From the NCBI GenBank assembly GCA_964654185.1, contig CAZZIE010000104.1, positions 1 through 14,941 of the forward strand: a DNA stretch of 14,941 nucleotides, written 5' to 3'. The stretch is from CAYFQV01 sp964654185 (GTDB taxonomy: Bacteria; Spirochaetota; Spirochaetia; DSM-27196; PWMO01). Positions 7,120-12,931 of the stretch are shown one piece after another. The notes beneath the pieces were generated by a model. That model saw only the letters and a list, made by a program, of their open reading frames with translations, was not told where the DNA came from and did not search any database. Each line of letters opens with the position of its first letter. Positions within the stretch are counted from its first letter, which is position 1. A program made the position numbers and the translations under genes.

Positions 7120-7148
7120 AGTATAGTATTATGCGGACCATTTGCCAA
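7120..7148 (-). promoter_or_regulatory. Promoter of the hydCBA operon
   Basis: Minus-strand TTGGCA (7148-7143), 17-base spacer, TATACT (7125-7120); each box is 5/6 to consensus. The -35 begins only five bases after the phosphatase stop codon, and no terminator separates the operons, so readthrough from the sensor operon is also possible. Confidence 0.7.
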
Positions 7149-7153
7149 GCCCC

Positions 7154-8542
7154 CTAGAGGTAGGAAATCGTCGTTTCTTTGAGGAATTTGTCCTGCAGCG
7201 TTGCGGCGAGTCGCCGGGTAATTGTCCGTCGGAGCTCGAGGTCCGCCGGCACGTTGGGATCCTGATGCGCCTGGTTGATCCGGGTTCCCACGACGAAGTC
7301 GATGCTGTCCGACTCCAGGAGTTGATGCACCAGCCGCTCCGCCGCGCCGATGGGGGCGGGCGGGGTGTCTTCCGGGCGCAGCGTCTGGAGGATCTCCCCG
7401 ACTCGCGCCAGGGTGATGATGCCTTCGGTCATGAGGTCGACCCCTTCCATGGTGGCGTACGGGGGGATGCGGGGATCGAGGCGGTGCAGGGCGACCTTCG
7501 GAGTGCGGCCGAGCTCCCGGGCGACAATGTTCCCCGTGGTGCCGCCTGAGATGACGACCCGGCCGGCGAAGGTGCGGATGCGTTCGGCGAGCTCGGGGTC
7601 CTTCGCCTCGTCCAGGGGCGGCCCCGTGGCGACCAGGAGGCGCCGGGGACTCCGGAAGTAGATCACCACCGTGGAGATGTCGTCCTTCGCCCGGAAGGCG
7701 TCGCGCCGCAGCCCCTCCTGGACGACGCGCCGGGCGAGCTGCGCCGCGGAGATCCCCGGCTCCTCGCAGATGGTGGACTCCACCACGGAGCGGAGCCCCT
7801 CGGCGCCCCATCCCAGGGGGAAGGCGGGGGTGCCCATGCCGGACTGGGTCACGCCGTCGGAGCAGAAGAGGATCCGGTCCTCCAGGCGTGTCTGGATCTC
7901 CGAGTAGTAGAGGGTGGCTGTGCGCCCCTCGGGCCGCTCCACCGTCAGGGGTACGCGCTCCGGGGAGACGATCTCGCCGCAGCGCAGCCAGAGGTAGGCG
8001 GGGTTGTCGTACTCAATGATCCGGGTCCGTCCGTCCGAGGAGATATCCACAATGGTGAAGGTGGAGTAGCTGATCCGACGGGTCCGGCACACCGGCAGGG
8101 TCTCCATGATGGCCCGGGCGACCCGCTCGATCGGCACGCCGCGCTCCACGAGATTGAGCGCCATGGTGGCGGTGAGGGTGGAAAGCACCCCCGCCTTCAC
8201 GCCGCTTCCCAGGCCGTCGGAGAGGACCGTTACGGTGCGGTCCCCGCGCTTCGACCGGCGGGAGATGAAGGTGTCCCCGGGAATCCGCTGCCCCGCCTTC
8301 GACTGCTGGTGGCTGCCCACCTCGACGAAGCCGGCGATCCGGTGGTCGCCGCGAGGTGCCTGGTCGGACGTCTGGGCGTGCGCCGCTGCGCCGGCACGGG
8401 CGGGCGCCGCGCCGGCACGGGCGGGCGGGCCGCTCCGGACGGAAGCGCCTGTTTCCGCGGCGGCGTCCGGGTCGGCCGTAACTGCGGCGATCGCGGCGTC
8501 CCGCTCCGGCGCCGCCGGGTCCGCCGGTCGGCTTCCGGTCAT
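7154..8542 (-). CDS. SpoIIE/PP2C-type serine phosphatase linked to sensory hydrogenase
   Basis: 462 residues; the ATG overlaps the hydS stop (ATGA) with GGGAG 6 bases upstream. Residues 1-68 are Ala/Pro/Arg-rich and look disordered. Residues ~69-297 form a SpoIIE-like PP2C phosphatase: PGDTF (D90), VLSDGLGSGVKAG (D109; compare SpoIIE LSDGMGSGEKA), LFCSDGVTQSG (D229) and RAKDDISTVVIYF (D287-D288) supply the metal-binding aspartates. Residues ~298-462 are an additional domain of unknown function with ATGPP, GGTTGNIVARELG and EGVDLMTEGIITL motifs. Phosphatases of this type neighbour sensory group C [FeFe]-hydrogenases in other anaerobes, so it probably dephosphorylates a regulatory protein in response to HydS. 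The substrate is not encoded nearby. There are no membrane segments. Confidence 0.88.
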   Translation of the reverse strand: MTGSRPADPAAPERDAAIAAVTADPDAAAETGASVRSGPPARAGAAPARAGAAAHAQTSDQAPRGDHRIAGFVEVGSHQQSKAGQRIPGDTFISRRSKRGDRTVTVLSDGLGSGVKAGVLSTLTATMALNLVERGVPIERVARAIMETLPVCRTRRISYSTFTIVDISSDGRTRIIEYDNPAYLWLRCGEIVSPERVPLTVERPEGRTATLYYSEIQTRLEDRILFCSDGVTQSGMGTPAFPLGWGAEGLRSVVESTICEEPGISAAQLARRVVQEGLRRDAFRAKDDISTVVIYFRSPRRLLVATGPPLDEAKDPELAERIRTFAGRVVISGGTTGNIVARELGRTPKVALHRLDPRIPPYATMEGVDLMTEGIITLARVGEILQTLRPEDTPPAPIGAAERLVHQLLESDSIDFVVGTRINQAHQDPNVPADLELRRTITRRLAATLQDKFLKETTISYL

Positions 8543-10269
8543 TTCGGGCTCCCGAAGGCGTCGATGATCGAGTTGAGCATGCTCTCCGTCTCGGCGGCGT
8601 TTTCACCCATGAGGGAGGCGATCTGCTGCACCGTCGAGAGGTTGCGGGTGATCACCTCCTGTGCCTGGGTGATGATGCGTTCGCGCTGGACCGCCGGAGC
8701 GGTGACGTCCTGGAAGATGCCGCCGGCAAGCTGCCCCGCCTGGATGACGAAGACAGTGCCGTTGAGAACGCGGCCGTCGCACTGGAAGTCCTCGGTGACG
8801 CTCTCAAGGTTGCCCGAGAGCGCCTCCTTGAAGTAGCTCCAGAAGGGCACGATCCGCGAGAGGTCGACGCCCTCCAGACCGGGGGATGCGTCGTACAGGA
8901 GTTGTGCCTCCTCCCCGAGAAGCTGCACGAACTTTTCGTTGCACTCGAGGATCCGCAGGTCCTGGGTGACCATGACCACACCGGAGGGCATGGCTCGGAG
9001 GAGGGCGTTCGCCTTCTGCTGGGCAAGCTCTCGCATGTATCCGGCGCACATGGTGCGTTCGGCGCGTCCGTCCAGCATGGCGCAGGCGAAGTCGCGGCAG
9101 GTCTCGTAGCCGCACCCGCCGCAGTTCAGCTCGTCCTCGGCGCTGTGTTTGCCGATCTTCCGGAGCGCCGCGGTGATTGCCGTCGGCTCCGGCTCCGGAT
9201 GGGCCACGGTGATCCCGGAAGCGCCGACGCTCTCTGAGGCGTTCCGCGTCGTCCGCAGGGTCCCCGCCACTGCGGGAAGCTCCTCCCGGGACTTCGTCGT
9301 CTTGAGCCAGGAGAGCACGCGGGAGCGCCGCCGGAGGCTCTGCCTGTCCCGGGAGCACATCGGGCCGTTGATGCAGCCGCCCCGGCAGGCGAGGAGCTCC
9401 AGGAAGAGCGGCTCCTCCGGCGGCGCCGCGGCGAGCTCGTCCAGGACCTCCTGCACCGATTCGAGGCCGGAGACCGAGAGGAAGGCGCGGTCCCGGGCGA
9501 TCGCCCGGTTGGAGAGGGTCGCGATCATGCCTCCTTCGAGGGGGTAGAGGGCGCCGTCGTCGGCGCGGCGCGGCACGAAGAAGGCGGATCCCTGTTCGAC
9601 CAGATCGGGCTCGATACCGGCGCGGTGGAACCACTCGTCGAGCTCCTCGAAGGTGAGTGCCGCATCGATCAGATCCGGCCGCTCATCCGCCTCCTTCTTC
9701 TTGGCCACGCAGGGGCCAATGAAGACGACGGCAATGTCCTCGCCGTACTGCTCCCGGAGGAACTGCCCGTGCGCCTGCAGGGGAGAGAGGGTGTCCGAGA
9801 GGAGTGAGCGATGGGCGGGGTAGTACTTCTCAATCAGATCGACCACGGCGGGACACGCCGACGAGATGAGCGGGCGGCCGCCCTCGCGCAGGTCCGCCGC
9901 GAGCTCCCGGGAGATGAGCTCCGCACCAATGGCGGTTTCAGAGACCCCGGCGAAACCGAGCTTCCCGAGGGCCGCCACCATGGCGTGAGGGGAGACGTCC
10001 GGGTAGGCGCCGACAAAGGAGGGCGCCAGGGAGGCATAGACCCTGGGACGGTTGAGAATGAGGCTCTGGGCGCGCATCAGGTCGCTGCGTACGCGCTTGG
10101 CGCCGACGGGGCATACCGAGACGCAGTGGCCGCAGAGCACGCATCGCTCGGGAAGAACCTGGGCGTGCCCCTCGGAGACCTTGATCGCCTTGGCAATGCA
10201 CTCGCGGACGCACTTGTAGCAGTCCTGGCACTCGGCGCGCTCGGTGTAGACCGGGTTGTACGCCGTCAT
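8539..10269 (-). CDS. hydS: Sensory [FeFe]-hydrogenase HydS (group C) with PAS domain
   Basis: 576 residues from the ATG at 10269, chosen because GAGGA lies 6 bases before it; an in-frame ATG at 10275 directly abuts that GAGGA and overlaps the previous stop. Domains: two-[4Fe-4S] ferredoxin (C14/17/20/24 and C43/46/49/53); H-cluster domain; [4Fe-4S] domain of the Fes type (C383, C386, C391, C408); PAS domain (about 418-530); short C-terminal helix. The H-cluster motifs are modified: SSACPAV instead of TSCCPGW (A138 replaces the proton-relay Cys, ligand C139 kept), GPCVAKKKE (C187), and LLACRGGC (C295, C299) followed by INGPMC instead of the usual GGGQP. Ligands remain but catalysis should be weak, as in Thermotoga HydS. 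It likely senses H2 or redox state and signals through PAS to the adjacent phosphatase. Confidence 0.93.
   Translation of the reverse strand: MTAYNPVYTERAECQDCYKCVRECIAKAIKVSEGHAQVLPERCVLCGHCVSVCPVGAKRVRSDLMRAQSLILNRPRVYASLAPSFVGAYPDVSPHAMVAALGKLGFAGVSETAIGAELISRELAADLREGGRPLISSACPAVVDLIEKYYPAHRSLLSDTLSPLQAHGQFLREQYGEDIAVVFIGPCVAKKKEADERPDLIDAALTFEELDEWFHRAGIEPDLVEQGSAFFVPRRADDGALYPLEGGMIATLSNRAIARDRAFLSVSGLESVQEVLDELAAAPPEEPLFLELLACRGGCINGPMCSRDRQSLRRRSRVLSWLKTTKSREELPAVAGTLRTTRNASESVGASGITVAHPEPEPTAITAALRKIGKHSAEDELNCGGCGYETCRDFACAMLDGRAERTMCAGYMRELAQQKANALLRAMPSGVVMVTQDLRILECNEKFVQLLGEEAQLLYDASPGLEGVDLSRIVPFWSYFKEALSGNLESVTEDFQCDGRVLNGTVFVIQAGQLAGGIFQDVTAPAVQRERIITQAQEVITRNLSTVQQIASLMGENAAETESMLNSIIDAFGSPK
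8543..8556. repeat. Dyad over the phosphatase ribosome-binding site
   Basis: TTCGGG-N2-CCCGAA, a perfect 6+2+6 inverted repeat, covers the end of hydS and the Shine-Dalgarno of the phosphatase gene. Folding would hide the GGGAG, making phosphatase translation depend on ribosomes finishing hydS. It may be chance in GC-rich coding DNA. Confidence 0.3.
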
Positions 10270-10271
10270 GC

Positions 10272-10526
10272 TCATTCCTCGTCCGCGACGAGAACGCTGA
10301 AGGTCTCCTCGATCGCGGCGCGCAGGGTGGCGGCGTCCGCCCGGGGCAGGACCTGATCGCCCACGCGAACGATCGGGCCTTCACTGCACATCTCTTCACA
10401 GAGGCTCCCCACGACGTCGACGCGGGGCTCCTCCTTCTGGTACTCGCTCAAGAGCTGGGCGATCTCGTAGTTCCCCCGACTGTGGCAGGAACTGCCCATG
10501 CATATCTGAACACGGATGCGGTCCAT
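10272..10526 (-). CDS. Small thioredoxin-like [2Fe-2S] ferredoxin
   Basis: 84 residues; ATG at 10526 with GGGAG 6 bases upstream. A single thioredoxin-fold [2Fe-2S] domain is recognised by C9-x4-C14 (CMGSSC) and C43-x3-C47 (CEEMC) followed by GP, the same spacing as in NuoE/HydC and the C-terminus of HydA. It lacks the NuoE helical N-terminus, so it is the stand-alone type. It is the first gene of the sensor operon and its stop lies within a few bases of the hydS start. A likely role is electron delivery to or from HydS. It might instead serve the bifurcating enzyme in the manner of HndB, but its operon position favours HydS. It is cytoplasmic. Confidence 0.88.
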   Translation of the reverse strand: MDRIRVQICMGSSCHSRGNYEIAQLLSEYQKEEPRVDVVGSLCEEMCSEGPIVRVGDQVLPRADAATLRAAIEETFSVLVADEE

Positions 10527-10561
10527 GAGACACTCCCGGTGCTTCCAATTTCGGTCTTAAT

Positions 10562-10571
10562 ATATCGATAT
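10562..10571. promoter_or_regulatory. Palindromic operator candidate at the sensor operon promoter
   Basis: ATATCGATAT, identical to the core at the hydCBA promoter, directly abuts and overlaps by one base the -10 box. The flanks are AT-rich (TTAAT on one side, TTATAA on the other). A repressor here would cover the -10 and start point. Confidence 0.55.
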
Positions 10572-10599
10572 TTATAACACGAGTAGGCCGGGTGGGCAA
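10571..10599 (-). promoter_or_regulatory. Promoter of the [2Fe-2S]-hydS-phosphatase operon
   Basis: Minus-strand TTGCCC (10599-10594), 17 bases, TATAAA (10576-10571), with TG one base before the -10 (extended -10). Predicted start near 10564, giving a leader of about 38 bases. Confidence 0.7.
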
Positions 10600-10683
10600 G
10601 GGGTGCTGTCCAGCCGGCCTCGGGGGGGCGACCTTCGGGCGGGTGCCCCGGGGGCTGCTGCCGGGCGCGCGGCTCCGGAGAGT

Positions 10684-10713
10684 CCTATGTCCCCCGCAGG
10701 CCTATGTCCCCCG
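10684..10713. repeat. Two 13-bp direct repeats, 17-bp period
   Basis: CCTATGTCCCCCG occurs at 10684-10696 and again at 10701-10713, separated by CAGG. They lie ~85 bases upstream of the sensor operon -35 box and ~350 bases before yeiH. Paired protein-binding sites are possible. Confidence 0.5.
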
Positions 10714-10764
10714 GTATCACTGCGGGAAGTCGCCCGCCGCCGTGCCCACGGTTGCCCGTCCACT

Positions 10765-10982
<218 letters not shown>

Positions 10983-11021
10983 GCCCGCTGGACGGAACAG
11001 CCCCTTCTCTGCACAATGGTA

Positions 11022-11038
11022 TTTCTTACTGAAAGAAA
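11022..11038. promoter_or_regulatory. Inverted repeat upstream of yeiH, possible regulator site
   Basis: TTTCTT-N5-AAGAAA in an AT-rich patch that stands out from its GC-rich surroundings, 10 bases before the yeiH Shine-Dalgarno. It contains the T-N11-A spacing of LysR-type sites; YeiH genes often neighbour LysR regulators, though none is in this window. Confidence 0.3.
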
Positions 11039-11060
11039 CTTAACAGCAGGAAGCGTAACA

Positions 11061-12860
11061 GTGCGACGGTTCATGAGACGGGGGAAGAGAGCTGCAGGTC
11101 GAGATCGGGATTCCGGCCCCGGCGCCGGCCCTGGCGCCGCCGGCGACCAGGGGCGCACCGGCCCAGAGGAAGGGCGCACCGGCCCAGAGGAAGGGCGCAC
11201 CGGCCCAGAGGACGGGCGCACGCCCCCAGAGGACGGGCGCACGCCCCCCACCGAAGAGTCCGCGGCCCGCGTTCCCGGCGGCACGCCCTCCACCGAAGAG
11301 TCCGCGGCCCGCGGTCCCGGCCGCACGCCCCACACCGAAGGCAGCGCGCCCCCCGACCAAGAGTCCGCAGCCGGCGGTCCCGGCTCCGGGGCACCCGACA
11401 AAGAACGCACGCCCCCCAACGCACCCGCCGAAGGCCGCCGCGCCTCCACCGCGCCCCGCCGGCCCCGTTGGGTGCGCCGGCCCCGGCATGCCGGGGAGTC
11501 GCAGCCGCCGGGGCAGCCCCGCCGGCCCGGACGCCTGGCCGGGGCGCTTATCGGTGTCCCGGCGCGGCAGGCGCACACTCTGCTGCCCGGTCTCATCCTC
11601 GCCGCGGCGCTTGCGGCAGTGAGCATGTGGCTGAGCGATGTCATCGGCCTCCAGCTCCTGAACCTCGAGACGTCGCCGGTGTCGGCGGTCATGACGGCGA
11701 TCGTCCTGGGGCTCATCATCAGCAATGTGGTGCGCCTGCCGGCGTGGCTGACACCGGGGCTGAGCTTTGCCGTAGGGAAGGTGCTGCGCCTGGGCATTAT
11801 CTTTCTGGGGATCCGGCTGAGTCTCACCGAGATTGCGCGGCTCGGGGCGCTGGGCGTACCAATCGTGCTCGGGTGCATTCTCGCGGCGCTGGCGTTCACG
11901 CTCCTTCTGGCGCGGCTCATGGGGCTGCCCGGGAAGCTCGCCACGCTGATCGCCGTGGGCACATCGATCTGCGGGGTCTCGGCCATTGTGGCGACGGGGC
12001 CCGCCATCGACTCCCGGGAGGAGGAGGTCGCCTACGCGGTCAGCGTGATCACCGTCTTCGGCATCATTGCCACGGTCGCCTATCCCTACCTTGCCAACGC
12101 GATCTTCGCCGGCGACCCGACCCGGGCGGGCCTCTTCCTGGGCACCGCGGTCCACGACACCTCCCAGGTCACCGGCGCCGCCCTCCTCTACGCGGAGGTC
12201 TACGCCCGCCCGGCCGCCCTCAACGTCGCCGTCGTGACCAAGCTGGTCCGCAACATCTTCATGGCCCTGGTCATTCCCTTCATGGCCTACGCCTACAGCC
12301 GCAACGCCGCGGAGGCCGAGGCCGGCAAGGGCTCTTCCTCCGCTTCATCTGAGATCGATGCTCACGGCGCCCCCGCCTCTCCGGGACCTACCGCCGCATC
12401 GGATGCGGCGACCCCCGGAACCGATGGGGCGGCCGCACGTGACGGGGCCTCCTCGCCCGACGCGGCCACCGCCGCAGCGTCGCCGGGCGGTCGCGCGGCG
12501 CCCGAAGCGACCTCCCCGCCCCGGAAGCTCCGCATCGGCAAGTTCTTTCCGCTGTTCATCCTGGGGTTCATTCTCTTCGCGGTGCTGCGGTCGGTGGGGG
12601 ATCTTACGCTCTCGCGGTCCGGCGCCGCCCTGGGACTCTTCGGTGCCGACGCGTGGACTGCACTCTACGGGAGCATTCGCAGCTGGGCGGTGAACTTCCT
12701 GGTGGTGGCCCTGGCGGGCGTGGGTCTGAGCACGCGCTTCCGCAAGCTCAAGGAGCTCGGCTTCAAGCCCTTCCTGGCGGGCCTGGGCGCCGCGGTCGTG
12801 GTAGGCGCCGTGAGCTATCTGCTCATCTCACTCCTCGGCCGCTTCGTCACGGTGGTGTGA
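11061..12860 (+). CDS. yeiH: YeiH/UPF0324 family membrane transporter with repetitive N-terminal extension
   Basis: 599 residues from the GTG at 11061, chosen for AGGAAG 7 bases upstream; ATGs at 11016 and 11073 are alternatives, and the frame is open further upstream only through GC-rich low-complexity sequence. The core has about ten hydrophobic helices in two blocks, 174-414 and 490-599, matching the UPF0324 (putative sulfate exporter) family in sequence and combined length (~350). Recognisable segments include GLIISNVVRLPAW, GTSICGVSAIVATGPAI and LGTAVHDTSQVTGA. The true substrate is uncertain. Unusual parts: residues 1-173 are hydrophilic with tandem Gly-Arg-Thr-Pro-Glu repeats, and ~75 Ala/Ser/Pro-rich residues (415-489) split the helices. 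Both are likely disordered and absent from ordinary YeiH. A link to hydrogen metabolism is not evident. Confidence 0.85.
   Translation: MRRFMRRGKRAAGRDRDSGPGAGPGAAGDQGRTGPEEGRTGPEEGRTGPEDGRTPPEDGRTPPTEESAARVPGGTPSTEESAARGPGRTPHTEGSAPPDQESAAGGPGSGAPDKERTPPNAPAEGRRASTAPRRPRWVRRPRHAGESQPPGQPRRPGRLAGALIGVPARQAHTLLPGLILAAALAAVSMWLSDVIGLQLLNLETSPVSAVMTAIVLGLIISNVVRLPAWLTPGLSFAVGKVLRLGIIFLGIRLSLTEIARLGALGVPIVLGCILAALAFTLLLARLMGLPGKLATLIAVGTSICGVSAIVATGPAIDSREEEVAYAVSVITVFGIIATVAYPYLANAIFAGDPTRAGLFLGTAVHDTSQVTGAALLYAEVYARPAALNVAVVTKLVRNIFMALVIPFMAYAYSRNAAEAEAGKGSSSASSEIDAHGAPASPGPTAASDAATPGTDGAAARDGASSPDAATAAASPGGRAAPEATSPPRKLRIGKFFPLFILGFILFAVLRSVGDLTLSRSGAALGLFGADAWTALYGSIRSWAVNFLVVALAGVGLSTRFRKLKELGFKPFLAGLGAAVVVGAVSYLLISLLGRFVTVV
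11151..11255 (+). repeat. 21-bp tandem repeat, five units, in the yeiH N-terminus
   Basis: Units start at 11151, 11172, 11193, 11214 and 11235. The first three are nearly identical (GGGCGCACCGGCCCAGAGGA plus A or C) and encode GRTGPEE/D; the last two have diverged to GRTPPED and GRTPPTE. The length is a multiple of three, so copy number can vary without breaking the frame. Confidence 0.85.
11256..11339 (+). repeat. 42-bp tandem repeat, two units, in the yeiH N-terminus
   Basis: 11256-11297 encodes ESAARVPGGTPSTE and 11298-11339 encodes ESAARGPGRTPHTE, directly following the 21-bp array. A partial third (ESAAGGPG) follows further on. Confidence 0.8.
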
Positions 12861-12870
12861 GGCCGGGCGA

Positions 12871-12904
12871 ATCGCGACGCGCCGCGATGTAAGCGGCCGG
12901 CCGC
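12871..12904. terminator. Dyads in the convergent gap, possible bidirectional terminator
   Basis: The 71-base gap between the convergent yeiH and diguanylate cyclase genes holds ATCGCG-N6-CGCGAT (12871-12888) and the perfect palindrome GCGGCCGGCCGC (12893-12904). Neither is followed by a T-run, so an intrinsic terminator is only possible. Confidence 0.35.
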
Positions 12905-12931
12905 AGGTTTCCCCAAGGTTCGGGCCACTTG

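Noticed and set aside
6990..7811. Upstream extension of hydC to 455 residues through the promoter and phosphatase gene
   Set aside because: Out-of-frame reading of the phosphatase gene; NuoE-like similarity and the ribosome-binding site place the start at 6989.
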